From contig JBGPYB010000080.1 in assembly GCA_041493035.1 (NCBI GenBank), positions 1-20,940 of the forward strand: 20,940 bases of DNA, given 5' to 3'. The stretch's first letter is position 1; each line of letters begins with the position of its first letter. The notes below the pieces were generated by a model, which was not told the origin of the DNA, did no database searches, and saw only the letters and a list, made by a program, of their open reading frames with translations. Below are positions 6,814 to 14,814 of the stretch, in pieces. The translations under genes and the position numbers were made by a program. The DNA is from JBGPYB01 sp041493035. Its GTDB lineage: Bacteria > Acidobacteriota > Vicinamibacteria > Fen-336.

Positions 6814-7749
6814 TTACCTGGTTCGTCCCACGCGCGCACCAGCCCGACCGAGCGTCCGGGACCAACGCCTCCGATACTCCTCCAGGGAAAGGGTGCGGCA
6901 GGCCAGCGCCCGGAAGCCTGCAGCCTCAAGCGCCCTCCGCGCGCGTCCCGCGCGCCGCACGTCCTCGAAGAGGCCAAAGAATGACGGGCCGCTTCCGGAT
7001 AGCGCAGCGAAGGAACACCCCGCCCCTCGCAGTATGCCCCGGGTCTTTTCGATCGCCTCCCGGAGGTCCGGGGCCTCCTTCAGGGCGGCGTCTTCAAGAT
7101 CGTTGGAGAGGAGCGAGAAGGCCTTTTCTCCCTCCAAGTACCTCGATACAAAGAGAAAGATCGTATAGCTCTTTTTCCGGGGTGTCAAACTTTGGTCCAC
7201 GCGGCGAAACACGGCGGCGGTCGAAACCGGGCGGCCGGCGTCCACGAGAACGACATGCCCGCGGATCTGCCGGTGCAGTGGGTAGACCTCGTCTCCGCGG
7301 CCCAGGCCAAGAGCCGTGCCGCCGAGCAAGAAAAAGGGGACGTCGGCGCCCAGACGCCGGGCCATGGGGTGAAGGCCGGCGGGACCGAGGCCCAGCCCCC
7401 AGAACCGATCGAGCCCAAGCAGCGTGGCCGCCGCGTTGCTGCTGCCTCCGCCGAGGCCGCCCGCCACGGGAATGCGCTTGGTGATGTTGATCTCGACCCC
7501 CTGGGTCACGCGACCGTACCGGGCCAGCGCCGAGGCGGCTCGGGCCGCCAGGTTGGTGGCGTCGGTCGGAACGCCGGGGTGGTCGCAGCGCACCACGATT
7601 CCGCTACGCCGCCGACTGAGCGTGATGTCGTCGTGAAGGTCGATCGTCTGAAACAGGGTGCGCAGCTCGTGGTACCCGTCGGAGCGGAGGTCCAGAACCT
7701 CGAGGCCCAGGTTGATCTTGGCGTAAGACGCGACTCTGAGGCTCTTCAC
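6814..7749 (-). CDS. ispE: 4-diphosphocytidyl-2-C-methyl-D-erythritol kinase
   Basis: GHMP kinase that phosphorylates CDP-methylerythritol in the non-mevalonate isoprenoid pathway. It is 311 residues. The N-terminal substrate motif is SYAKINLGLEV (Lys11), the ATP-binding glycine loop PVAGGLGGGSSNAAA lies at 94-108, the catalytic Asp136 is in GADVPFF, and the C-terminal GHMP motif is LSGSGPSFFGLF. The C-terminal 40 residues are Arg-rich. The GTG start overlaps the stop of the upstream lipoprotein gene by 4 nt. The lolB-ispE-prs linkage is well known from Enterobacteria and Pseudomonas. The spoVG start is 12 nt downstream of its stop. Confidence 0.95.
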   Translation of the reverse strand: MKSLRVASYAKINLGLEVLDLRSDGYHELRTLFQTIDLHDDITLSRRRSGIVVRCDHPGVPTDATNLAARAASALARYGRVTQGVEINITKRIPVAGGLGGGSSNAAATLLGLDRFWGLGLGPAGLHPMARRLGADVPFFLLGGTALGLGRGDEVYPLHRQIRGHVVLVDAGRPVSTAAVFRRVDQSLTPRKKSYTIFLFVSRYLEGEKAFSLLSNDLEDAALKEAPDLREAIEKTRGILRGAGCSFAALSGSGPSFFGLFEDVRRAGRARRALEAAGFRALACRTLSLEEYRRRWSRTLGRAGARVGRTR

Positions 7750-8363
7750 CTCCCGCTCCAGAGACTGCGCGCTTCCCTCGCATCGAGAGGCCGGTAACCG
7801 TCGTGAGGCGGCTCTTCGAAGGCCGCGGCTGGAACGGCGGCGTCAGCTTCGGCATCGACTACGTCGACCCCGAGACGCGTGCCGTCGGGGAGGACCGCAA
7901 CCACCGCTCGCGGCAGCGCCCTACCCCACCGAGCCTCGTAAGACCGCAGCCCCGCCGGCGGGCTCCCCACCAGGATGTCCATGACCTCGCTGGGCGTCAG
8001 GCGCACACCGAGGAGCGACTCGAGAGATTCCGCTGTCGCTTCCGCGGCGAAGACCGCCCTCTCCGCGGGGAACACGGCTGTGAGACGGCCAGCGCGGGAG
8101 ACGGCCACGAGACGGAGTCCACCCGGACCCGGGACCTCGATGCGGAGTCGGTCCGGGCGCTGGAAGGCCACGAGGGCGCGGGTGCGCGCGCGAACCGCGG
8201 GGCCGCGAAGCGACACCCGAACGCTGCCACTGTACGAGGTCTTCGCCCGCGCCGCGTCGAGCAAGCTCTTGGGCGGCGGCGGGAACGCAGTGGCGCAACC
8301 GAAGGACGCCGACGAGAGAGCCAGGGCGGCCACGACCAGGCTACGGGTTCTTGTTCTTCGCAT
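7746..8363 (-). CDS. LolB/DUF4292-like outer-membrane lipoprotein
   Basis: 205 residues. Residues 1-23 look like a lipoprotein signal: basic start, hydrophobic stretch LVVAALALSS and an imperfect lipobox ASFGC with Cys23. The remainder reads as a beta-rich, LolB/LolA-like fold: repeated strands such as SGSVRVSLRG, LVAFQRPDRLRIEVPG and RLVAVSRAGRLTAVFPAE, then an SLLGVRLTPSEVMDILVG helix. LolB accepts lipoproteins from LolA and inserts them into the outer membrane. Position directly before ispE, as for lolB in E. coli, supports this role. Sequence similarity to true LolB is weak, so it may instead belong to the DUF4292 group common in non-proteobacterial Gram-negatives. It overlaps the TPR gene by 23 nt and ispE by 4 nt. 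Confidence 0.75.
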   Translation of the reverse strand: MRRTRTRSLVVAALALSSASFGCATAFPPPPKSLLDAARAKTSYSGSVRVSLRGPAVRARTRALVAFQRPDRLRIEVPGPGGLRLVAVSRAGRLTAVFPAERAVFAAEATAESLESLLGVRLTPSEVMDILVGSPPAGLRSYEARWGRALPRAVVAVLPDGTRLGVDVVDAEADAAVPAAAFEEPPHDGYRPLDAREARSLWSGR

Positions 8364-10287
8364 CGAGGGCCGACTGGGCCTCGTGAATCTTCTTCTCCAC
8401 GAGGGCTCGGTCGAGCTCGCCGTCCTCGTCTTCGCCGTCCAAGGCTTTGCGCCAGAAAGTGAGGGCTTCCTCGACGTTTCCCCGGCGTTTCAGCGTGTCG
8501 GCCAGGTGGTCGAAGACCACCGCGTTGCTCCCCGGCTTCGCCACCGCTCTCCGAAGCAACTCTTCGGCCTTGTCGATCCGGTTCAGGCGAAACTCAGCCC
8601 AACCCAGGCTGTCGAGGTAGGCCCCATTCTCGGGATCGAGGGCCACCGCCTTCTCGATGAGGCTGAGCGCCTCCTCGATCCGAACGGCCCGGTCCGCGTT
8701 CATGTAACCGAGGTAGTTCAAGACCGGCGCGGACTCCGGCTGAATCACCAGGGCTTCGCGGAAGATCCCCTCGGCATCGTCCAGGCGCTTCTGCCTCTCG
8801 AGAACGGCGCCGAGTTGGAACAGCATCCGGAGATTTTTCGGCTCCAGCTCACGAGCCTTCCGAAGGGTCGATTCCGCGTCCCCGAAGCGCTTCGCCCGCT
8901 GGTAGAACTCGGCGACCTGCAACAGGACTCCCGTGTCCGCAGGGGCCTTCTGACGAAGGGCGTCGATGATCTTGAGTGCCCCGGCCTCGTCCCCCTTCGA
9001 ACGCAGGACCGTGGCCTCGGACGTGGCGAGATCGGGATCCTCCGGAAACTTCGCTCTTGCTGCGCGGACCTCGGTCAAGGCCTTCTCAAAATCCTTGGCG
9101 AGGACGAGGGCGTCGATCCGGTAGCTGAAGAGCGCCGCGTCAGGCTCCCCCCCTACGGCCTTGGCCTTGCCGAAACTCTCGGCGGCGTCGGCGAAGCGGC
9201 CCAGTTGCTGGTACGCCGCGCCGAGATGGATCAGGAAGATGCGGTCGTTCTTGCCGCTTTCTTCTTCACCGCGCCGGTTGCGTCCCAGGATTTCTTCGAG
9301 GGTCGTTGCGGCGGTCGCGAAGTCACGACGCGCCTCGGCGATGGTCACCTTCAGGAACAAGGCACCCGCGTCGCCCGGCCGTTGCACCAGAAGCGCGTCG
9401 GCTGCCTTCTGCGCCCCGTCGAAGTCGCGGGTCTCACGCAGAACGCGTCCCTCGAGATCGAGGGCAAAAGCGTTCTTGGCGTCAGCCGCCAGCACGGCCT
9501 TCGCCTCGGTAAGAGCCTCCGTGTACCGGCGCGCGCGGAAGAGCACGTCGCCGAGCCGGAGTCGCGTGCGGATCGCGGCAGGGTCGATCTCCAGGGCCTT
9601 CCGGAAGTGAAGGATGGCCTGATCGACCTGGTCCGCGTTGGCGTAGATCTCGCCGAGGCTCTGGTAGGCCGTAGCGGAAGCGGGTTCGAGCTCGAGGGCT
9701 TTCTGGAGCGCGGAGGCGGCCTTATCCGAATCCCCCAGGGCCAGGTACTGACTGCCGAGCTGTACTTGGGCATCGAAGTTCCCGGGGTCCAGATCCAGGT
9801 ACTGCTTCCAGACGCGCGCCGCTTCCTTGTGGTCCTGCAACCGGCCGTAGAGAGCCGCCGTCTGGAGGATCGCCTGAGCGTCTCCCGGCTGAAGTCGGAT
9901 CACTTCTTCGAACTCGGCCGCGGCCTTCTTCAGTGCGTCTTCCTCGTTCCCCGCTTCGGCTCGGACCTGATAGAGGCGACCGAGAGACAGGTGGGCCTCG
10001 GGACTCTGCGGGCTCAAGCTCACGGCGGCGCGAGCTTCCACGAGCGCCTCGTCGAAGCGCCCCGTTTCGCGCAGCAACTGCGAGACCTCGATGCGAATGG
10101 CCCCCGAGGAGGGGTCCAGCTTCTGCGCTCGGCGGTACTCGCCGAGAGCGTTCTCGGTCTCCCCCGAGAGACGAGCCTGCAGGCCGAGGCTGTAGTGGTA
10201 GTAGGCCTCGGCCCTCTCCTGAGGCGTCGCGAGCCTTTCGGCCGCAGGCGACAGGAAGAGCACGAGGAGAATTGAATTCGTCAGCAC
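8341..10287 (-). CDS. Exported TPR-repeat protein (about 16-17 repeats)
   Basis: About 648 residues, made almost entirely of tetratricopeptide repeats from about residue 25 to 620. Each 34-residue unit shows patterns such as AYQSLGEIY...AILHFRKALEIDP. The N-terminus is hydrophobic (LTNSILLVLFLSPAA), suggesting a signal peptide or anchor, so the repeats probably lie in the periplasm. I chose the GTG at 10287 over the in-frame TTG at 10338 because the latter lies inside the promoter -35 box, and GAAGGGGG lies about 11 nt before the GTG. A large TPR protein upstream of lolB also occurs in Pseudomonas (PA4667). Such proteins act as scaffolds; the partner here is unknown, possibly lipoprotein or envelope assembly. 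Confidence 0.85.
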   Translation of the reverse strand: MLTNSILLVLFLSPAAERLATPQERAEAYYHYSLGLQARLSGETENALGEYRRAQKLDPSSGAIRIEVSQLLRETGRFDEALVEARAAVSLSPQSPEAHLSLGRLYQVRAEAGNEEDALKKAAAEFEEVIRLQPGDAQAILQTAALYGRLQDHKEAARVWKQYLDLDPGNFDAQVQLGSQYLALGDSDKAASALQKALELEPASATAYQSLGEIYANADQVDQAILHFRKALEIDPAAIRTRLRLGDVLFRARRYTEALTEAKAVLAADAKNAFALDLEGRVLRETRDFDGAQKAADALLVQRPGDAGALFLKVTIAEARRDFATAATTLEEILGRNRRGEEESGKNDRIFLIHLGAAYQQLGRFADAAESFGKAKAVGGEPDAALFSYRIDALVLAKDFEKALTEVRAARAKFPEDPDLATSEATVLRSKGDEAGALKIIDALRQKAPADTGVLLQVAEFYQRAKRFGDAESTLRKARELEPKNLRMLFQLGAVLERQKRLDDAEGIFREALVIQPESAPVLNYLGYMNADRAVRIEEALSLIEKAVALDPENGAYLDSLGWAEFRLNRIDKAEELLRRAVAKPGSNAVVFDHLADTLKRRGNVEEALTFWRKALDGEDEDGELDRALVEKKIHEAQSALDAKNKNP

Positions 10288-10309
10288 GATGCGTTCGCCC
10301 CCTTCGCCG

Positions 10310-10338
10310 ATTCTCACACGCGACCTCAGGGGAGTCAA
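10310..10338 (-). promoter_or_regulatory. Sigma-70-type promoter of the TPR-lolB-ispE-... operon
   Basis: On the minus strand TTGACT (10338-10333, 5 of 6 to consensus) is followed after exactly 17 nt by GAGAAT (10315-10310, 4 of 6), with a TGT extended -10 motif. Expected transcription start is around 10303, just before the chosen GTG at 10287. The -35 box shares two T residues with the U-tract of the terminator upstream. Confidence 0.6.
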
Positions 10339-10379
10339 AAAAAGGGCCCGCCGCGGGTGACCAGGTGCGCGGCGAGCCC
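10337..10379 (-). terminator. Intrinsic terminator of the 95-residue SpoVG-like gene
   Basis: RNA from the minus strand gives GGGCTCGCCGCG, a 12-nt loop, then CGCGGCGGGCCC (12-bp stem with one G-U pair) followed directly by seven U residues. It begins 8 nt after the stop codon at 10388, so it should end that transcript and insulate the TPR operon promoter next to it. Confidence 0.9.
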
Positions 10380-10387
10380 GATCGAAC

Positions 10388-10675
10388 TCAGGCGGCGCGA
10401 CTGCTGGCCCGGTACTCCTCGAGTATCCAGGCCTTCACCCTTTTCACCTCAGCGGCGTCTCCCTCGACGGAGCGAAGGAAGTCGAAAAAGCGCCGATCGC
10501 TGCCGGCGCCGAAGGAGCGGGCCGGAAACGTGACGTAGACCTCACCCTCCGGGCTTTTCCACAGGGAGAAACCCGTAAGCTTCATCCCTACGAGCGGCTC
10601 CTCGTCGAAGACGACTTCGGCCTCGCAGAGGAGGCGTTCCGGACCGTTCTCCCGAGCCACGAACTGCACGCGCAT
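10388..10675 (-). CDS. Small protein, possible distant SpoVG-fold relative
   Basis: 95 residues, not firmly recognised. The ATG at 10675 has GGAGG about 8 nt upstream; the frame stays open beyond it but that extension looks non-coding. The layout resembles SpoVG: an early strand ending VVFDEEPLVGMKL, then GFSLWKSPEGEVYVTFPARS, matching in spacing the SpoVG pattern of a glycine turn followed by GLFVSMPSKK. A SpoVG-like FFDFLRS segment follows, and a C-terminal helix VKRVKAWILEEY lines up with YLEEKVLSVY of the SpoVG encoded at 6472-6801. This is my alignment by eye. It is a single-gene transcription unit with its own strong terminator, divergent from the Trm112-like gene. Alternative: an unrelated acidobacterial-type conserved small protein. 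Confidence 0.7.
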   Translation of the reverse strand: MRVQFVARENGPERLLCEAEVVFDEEPLVGMKLTGFSLWKSPEGEVYVTFPARSFGAGSDRRFFDFLRSVEGDAAEVKRVKAWILEEYRASSRAA

Positions 10676-10819
10676 GGCAATCCTCCAATCGTGTTCAAAA
10701 GGCTTTTTTGTGGCCGGCTGGGGAGAGAGGACATCCGGCAGCGGGAAGACTACGCCAGGGGGTGGACAGCCGAGGTCCGGCGCTACCGGCGCGCCAGCGC
10801 CTTGCGGTAGACTCCCGCC
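10676..10819. other. Divergent intergenic region between the SpoVG-like and Trm112-like genes
   Basis: 144 nt that must contain promoters for both directions. I find no convincing -35/-10 pair or sigma-54 motif on either strand. An A/T-rich spot AAAAGGCTTTTTT (about 10695-10710) stands out in GC-rich sequence. An imperfect palindrome GGCGCT-10 nt-AGCGCC (10779-10801) encloses GGCGCGCC. Either could be an operator. Confidence 0.4.
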
Positions 10820-10990
10820 ATGGCGATCCATCCCGACCTTCTCGAGATCCTGGCCTGTCCCGTCTGCAAGACGCCGGTCACGCTTGTGAAGGATGGCGCG
10901 GGGCTCAAGTGCGAGCAGTGCAAGCGCGTTTACCCCGTCCGCGACGACATCCCGATCATGCTGCCCGAGGAGGCCACGGTCGAGGCCTGA
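10820..10990 (+). CDS. Trm112-like zinc-ribbon protein (YcaR family)
   Basis: 56 residues. Starts MAIHPDLLEILACPVCK and has two zinc knuckles, C13-x2-C16 and C31-x2-C34, followed by the conserved YPVRDDIPIMLPEEA. This is the Trm112/YcaR (DUF343) signature at full family length. In eukaryotes and archaea Trm112 activates methyltransferases. The bacterial forms often sit beside lipid A or LPS genes and have no fixed role. Here it precedes an O-antigen-ligase-like gene by 8 nt, which fits that habit. No good Shine-Dalgarno is visible before the ATG. Confidence 0.9.
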   Translation: MAIHPDLLEILACPVCKTPVTLVKDGAGLKCEQCKRVYPVRDDIPIMLPEEATVEA

Positions 10991-10998
10991 CGCCGCCC

Positions 10999-12180
10999 TT
11001 GACTCTCGAGCGCGCACAGCTCGCCCTCATCGCGTCGGTCGTCGCGACGTGCCAGGTCTCGATCTTCGTAGCGCAGGCCTTGCTCGCGGTGGCTGTCGGC
11101 GTCTACGCGGCGCGGCTGGTGCTCGGGCGCACGACCTGGCCCCGTCTTCCACTGGACGGCCCCGTCGTGGCCTTCGGCGTCTGGACGCTGCTCTCGGCGG
11201 CGTTCTCGACGAACCCGCTGCTGGCCCACCAGAGCGCCAAGAAGCTCGTCCTGTTCCTCTTGCTATACGTCGCGGTTGACAGCGCAACAGACGGCAGGGG
11301 GCGGGAGCGCATCGTGGACGCAGCGCTCCTTGGCACGCTCGCCCTGGGCATCGGGGCTCTGGTTCAATACTTCCTTCTCGGCTTCGACTCTCTCAACAGC
11401 CGGCCCACCAGCTTCCTGGGCCACTACATGACGGCTTCGGGGCTTTCGATGCTGGGCCTGGTGCTCGCCGCCGCGCGCCTCGTCCTGAGGGGTGGCCGAC
11501 CTGTCAGTCCAGGGTGGCCGCCGCCTCAATACCGCACCGCCCTCGCCGCGGCGGCTTTCGTTGCGTCCGCCTGGGCCCTCGTGATCTCGCGCACCCGGAA
11601 CGCGTGGCTCGGGGCCGTCGCGGGTCTCGCGGTCGTAGCCGTGCTCCGGGCACCCAAGACCCTCTGGCTCCTGGGCGGTGCCGTCGTGGCGGTGGCACTC
11701 CTGCGCCCCGCGCCGGTGATGGATCGTCTGACGGTGACCGACGCGAGCAGCGTCGACCGCTACTACATGTGGCAGGCGGGAATCGACATGGTCCGCGACC
11801 GCCCGGTCTTCGGCCAGGGGCCGGGAATGATCCTGTCGCGGTATCCCCTGTACCGCTGGGCCGAGGCCCCCAACGCCCAGGCTCCCCATCTCCACGACAA
11901 TGCTCTCCAGATCGCGGCCGAGCGGGGCCTGCCGTGCCTCGCTTTCTGGCTCTGGTGGATGGCGGCGGCCATGGGTGACGCCTATCGCGAATGGCGGCGT
12001 GGAGCCTCGGGCGCGGGATGGAGCGCCGCCGCCGCGCTGGCGGTGCTCACCGCGATGATGGTGGCCGGGCTCTTCGAGTACAACTTCGGCGACTCCGAGG
12101 TCTTCATGTTCGTCCTGGTGGCCACGGCTTTCCCGTACGCCCTGAGGCGAGAGCGGCAGGTTACAATTCCGGCCCTATGA
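10999..12180 (+). CDS. O-antigen ligase / Wzy-type polymerase-like membrane protein
   Basis: About 393 residues from a TTG 8 nt after the Trm112-like stop; no ATG or GTG is close to the first membrane segment in this frame, so the start is uncertain. About ten to eleven hydrophobic segments. The family landmarks are ISRTRNAWLG, with its conserved Arg at the membrane edge, and the periplasmic loop ending PHLHDNALQIAAERG, with the conserved His of WaaL/Wzy_C proteins. Enzymes of this type join undecaprenyl-linked O-antigen to lipid A-core, or polymerise repeat units, at the outer face of the inner membrane. The next gene is a heptose kinase, supporting an LPS role. Its stop overlaps that gene's start (ATGA). 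Confidence 0.85.
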   Translation: MTLERAQLALIASVVATCQVSIFVAQALLAVAVGVYAARLVLGRTTWPRLPLDGPVVAFGVWTLLSAAFSTNPLLAHQSAKKLVLFLLLYVAVDSATDGRGRERIVDAALLGTLALGIGALVQYFLLGFDSLNSRPTSFLGHYMTASGLSMLGLVLAAARLVLRGGRPVSPGWPPPQYRTALAAAAFVASAWALVISRTRNAWLGAVAGLAVVAVLRAPKTLWLLGGAVVAVALLRPAPVMDRLTVTDASSVDRYYMWQAGIDMVRDRPVFGQGPGMILSRYPLYRWAEAPNAQAPHLHDNALQIAAERGLPCLAFWLWWMAAAMGDAYREWRRGASGAGWSAAAALAVLTAMMVAGLFEYNFGDSEVFMFVLVATAFPYALRRERQVTIPAL

Positions 12181-13169
12181 AGCGCCTCTCGGCCGCGCGG
12201 GCGGAAACGCTGCTCCGCGCCATGTCCCGCGGGAAGGTCCTCGTCGTCGGCGACGTGATGCTCGACGAGTTCCTCTGGGGGAAGGTCGCCAGGATCTCTC
12301 CCGAAGCGCCGGTCCCGGTGGTCGAGGTGACACGCCAGAGCTTCCACGTGGGCGGCGCGGGGAACGTGGCGCGCAACGTCCGCTCTCTCGGGGGGGCGGT
12401 GGTCCTCGCGGGGGTGGTCGGGCGCGATTCGGCGGCAGAGAGGATCGCGTCCGAGCTGGATTCGGCCGGCGTCGAGGCCGCACTCACCGTCGCGGCGAAC
12501 CGACCGACGACCGTCAAGACACGGATCATCGCCCACCATCAGCAAGTAGTGCGGGCGGATCGGGAGCAATCCGACGACATCCAGGAGACTCTCGAGCGGG
12601 ACGTTCTGGATCGAATCAAGCGAACGGCCACAGGCTGCCGCGTGATCGTCGTCTCGGACTATCGCAAGGGCGTCGTCACACCCCGCATCATGCGAGAGGT
12701 GCTCTCCCTCGCCCGGCGGCGTCGCCTCCCGGTGCTCGTGGACCCGAAGGTCGGCCACTTCCCGCTCTACCGCGGTGTCTCCGTCGTGACGCCGAACCAG
12801 CTCGAAGCCGAGGAAGCGACGGGCCTCCGCATCCGGCGGGCCGCCGATCTGGCCGCCGCCGGCCGACGCCTCCTGAGACAGCTCGCGTGCAAGGCCGCCC
12901 TGGTGACGCGGGGCGAGCTGGGCATGAGCCTTTTCGAGCGTGGGCAACCCGCCGTCCACATCCCCACCGCTGCCCGAGAGGTGTTCGACGTGACGGGAGC
13001 GGGCGACACCGTGATCGCGACTGTCGCCCTCGCCATCTGCGCCGGAGCCCAACTGGTCGAAGCCGCCGTCCTGGCGAATCTGGCCGCGGGCGTGGCCGTG
13101 GGGAAACTGGGCACCGCGACCGTCACGCCCGACGAAGTTCTCGCCGCTCTCAGCGCTGCTGGCGCATGA
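12177..13169 (+). CDS. hldA: D-glycero-beta-D-manno-heptose-7-phosphate kinase (single-domain)
   Basis: PfkB-family kinase that phosphorylates heptose 7-phosphate at position 1 for ADP-heptose synthesis, the inner-core LPS sugar donor. It is 330 residues. Visible are GDVMLDEFLWGKV (25-37), ISPEAPVPVVEV (40-51), HVGGAGNVARN (57-67), the VVTPNQLEAEEATG stretch (203-216) and the C-terminal PfkB signature DVTGAGDT with catalytic Asp277. The nucleotidylyltransferase domain of fused HldE is absent; the protein stops where that domain would begin. A separate hldC is expected elsewhere. Linked by ATGA overlaps to the genes on both sides, so translation is probably coupled. Confidence 0.93.
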   Translation: MKRLSAARAETLLRAMSRGKVLVVGDVMLDEFLWGKVARISPEAPVPVVEVTRQSFHVGGAGNVARNVRSLGGAVVLAGVVGRDSAAERIASELDSAGVEAALTVAANRPTTVKTRIIAHHQQVVRADREQSDDIQETLERDVLDRIKRTATGCRVIVVSDYRKGVVTPRIMREVLSLARRRRLPVLVDPKVGHFPLYRGVSVVTPNQLEAEEATGLRIRRAADLAAAGRRLLRQLACKAALVTRGELGMSLFERGQPAVHIPTAAREVFDVTGAGDTVIATVALAICAGAQLVEAAVLANLAAGVAVGKLGTATVTPDEVLAALSAAGA

Positions 13170-14308
13170 ACGTCGCGGTCGTAGGAGGAGGGCCCGCGGG
13201 GTCTCTCCTCGCGCTGCGCCTGGCCGGCGACGGCGCCCGGGTTTCGCTGTTCGACGCGTCCCATCCCCGCGAGAAGCCTTGCGGCGGCGGCGTGACCGCC
13301 AAAGCCCTGGCGCTCCTCCCCGAGGCACCGCCGGACGATCCGCTTCCCGCCCGCCTGGTCGATGTCTGCCGGTTCGAATCCGGGACCGGCGAGGCTGTCG
13401 AGCTACGGCTCGCGCGGCGTGTGGCCGTGGCCTCGCGGCGCGACCTCGACGCCTGGCTCCTGCGCCGAGCCATGGCCGCGGGGACAAACCACGTGGCGGA
13501 GCGCGTCACCGAGGTGGACTCGGACGGGCTTGTACGCACCGCCGCTGGGCGAGCGGAATCCTTCGACATTGTGGCGGGGGCCGACGGCGCCGGCAGCCTG
13601 GTCCGGCGAACGCTACTCGAGCCCGTGCCGAAGGAGCGCCTCGTGATGGCGGCTGGTTGGTTTGCCCCGGGGTCGGCGACGATGCTCGTCCGGTTCGCCC
13701 CCGGCTTGGGCGGCTACCTGTGGCTCTTCCCCCGGCCCAATCACGTCGGCGTCGGCATCTGCGCCCCTCTGGCCTCGGTCCCGACGCGGGACCTGCTGGA
13801 GCGCCTCGAGTCCGAAGCATCGCGCTGGTTTCCGGCACTCCTGGACCCGGAGGGGGGTCGCTACGCCCATACCATCCCGTCTCCCTCAAGGGATCCGCGA
13901 TCGATCCGGGAGATCGCAGGAAAGCGGTGGGCTCTCGTGGGCGACGCGGGCGCCCTGGCCGATCCCATCACCGGCGAAGGGATCTACTACGCTCTCCGTT
14001 CGGCCCTGTTGCTCGCGGAGACGCTGCGGGAAGACTCCTCTCCGGCCCGGTACCCGGAGCGAATCCTGGAGGACTTCGGCCGCGACCTGCTCAAGGCCGC
14101 GGCCCTCCGCGACCGCTTCTACGCTCCCGGCTTTGCGCGGCGCATGATCGATTTCGCCGGGCGCAGCGGCGCCGTGCGGGAGGTCCTGGCCGACCTCGTT
14201 CTCGGGGAACAGGGATACGTCGGCCTGAAGCGCCGCCTGCTCCGAGCGAGCCCGCGCTTCCTCGTTCAGTGGGCGCTCTCGCGCCTTCGCGGTCACTCAT
14301 CCAGGTAG
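13166..14308 (+). CDS. Geranylgeranyl reductase family FAD oxidoreductase
   Basis: 380 residues. N-terminal FAD-binding VVGGGPAGS (5-13), a CGGGV motif (39-43) typical of geranylgeranyl reductases, GADGAGSLVRR (138-148), and the second flavin-binding segment WALVGDAGALADPITGEGI (255-273) seen across the GGR/p-hydroxybenzoate hydroxylase superfamily. Members reduce polyprenyl double bonds or oxidise quinone-type substrates, and the substrate cannot be read from sequence. The ATG start overlaps hldA by 4 nt, which ties it to the LPS cassette: reduction of a polyprenyl carrier or of menaquinone are both possible. It ends by overlapping the convergent YkgJ-type gene by 16 nt, with no terminator in between. 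Confidence 0.88.
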   Translation: MNVAVVGGGPAGSLLALRLAGDGARVSLFDASHPREKPCGGGVTAKALALLPEAPPDDPLPARLVDVCRFESGTGEAVELRLARRVAVASRRDLDAWLLRRAMAAGTNHVAERVTEVDSDGLVRTAAGRAESFDIVAGADGAGSLVRRTLLEPVPKERLVMAAGWFAPGSATMLVRFAPGLGGYLWLFPRPNHVGVGICAPLASVPTRDLLERLESEASRWFPALLDPEGGRYAHTIPSPSRDPRSIREIAGKRWALVGDAGALADPITGEGIYYALRSALLLAETLREDSSPARYPERILEDFGRDLLKAAALRDRFYAPGFARRMIDFAGRSGAVREVLADLVLGEQGYVGLKRRLLRASPRFLVQWALSRLRGHSSR

Positions 14309-14814
14309 AGCCCCGCCCTGAGCTTCGCCATCTGCTCGGGGGACAGCTCACGCTCGTGCAGCACGCGCAGGAATCCCTGGGCGGAAGAGCTCACGGCTCG
14401 GTAGCCGCAGCCTGGGAGGAACTCCGGGCGCGGCTGTTGGAGTAGCGCACGGGGATAGTCCCGGCACATGCCGGGGCGCGTCGCGTAGCTGTCGCACCGA
14501 CGGGTCCGAGCGTCGAAGTGAGTGCAGCGGAAGACGAACAGTCGCCCGTGCGCTTCGGCCCGCACGAGGATGAAGCCGTTCACCGCCGCCTGCCACCCAA
14601 GGAAGATCGAGCGAAGCGTCGGGACATACCAGACCGCCGCGTTGGCGCGGATGGAGGGTTCCTCACAGCATCGGGCGCACGTGTGGCAGGCGCCGGCCAG
14701 ACGATAGGACGGCCGCCTGCGGAGCCTCCGCATGGCCCGATCGCCCCAGAGGTTGACGCGGAACGCCGTCAGAGCGATCCCCTTCACGCCGCGTCTCAGG
14801 AGACCGTCCCTCAC
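14293..14814 (-). CDS. YkgJ-type cysteine-cluster protein
   Basis: 173 residues with eight cysteines. An N-terminal cluster CHTCARCC (C43, C46, C49, C50) is followed by FRCTHFDARTRRCDSY (C97, C107), RPGMCRDYP (C117) and a late PGCGY (C136). This is the CxxCxxCC...C...C....RP..CR pattern of the YkgJ/DUF3109-like family (UPF0153), predicted to bind zinc or an iron-sulfur cluster. The function of the family is not settled. The GTG start overlaps the preceding gene's stop by 4 nt, so the two are translationally coupled. The in-frame upstream extension would run back over the unknown gene and is rejected. Residues 1-40 are basic and could contact nucleic acid or membrane. Confidence 0.85.
   Translation of the reverse strand: MRDGLLRRGVKGIALTAFRVNLWGDRAMRRLRRRPSYRLAGACHTCARCCEEPSIRANAAVWYVPTLRSIFLGWQAAVNGFILVRAEAHGRLFVFRCTHFDARTRRCDSYATRPGMCRDYPRALLQQPRPEFLPGCGYRAVSSSAQGFLRVLHERELSPEQMAKLRAGLYLDE

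Noticed and set aside
7975..10275. Very long plus-strand open frame opposite the TPR gene
   Set aside because: It lies antisense to a TPR protein with clear repeats. Its translation shows no domain and has the composition expected of a GC-rich shadow frame.
10287..10338. Upstream TTG start for the TPR protein
   Set aside because: The TTG is part of the -35 box of the promoter, and the added residues do not look like a signal peptide.
10695..10710. AAAAGGCTTTTTT as a plus-strand or minus-strand terminator
   Set aside because: The stem is only four A-T pairs, and no gene ends next to it.
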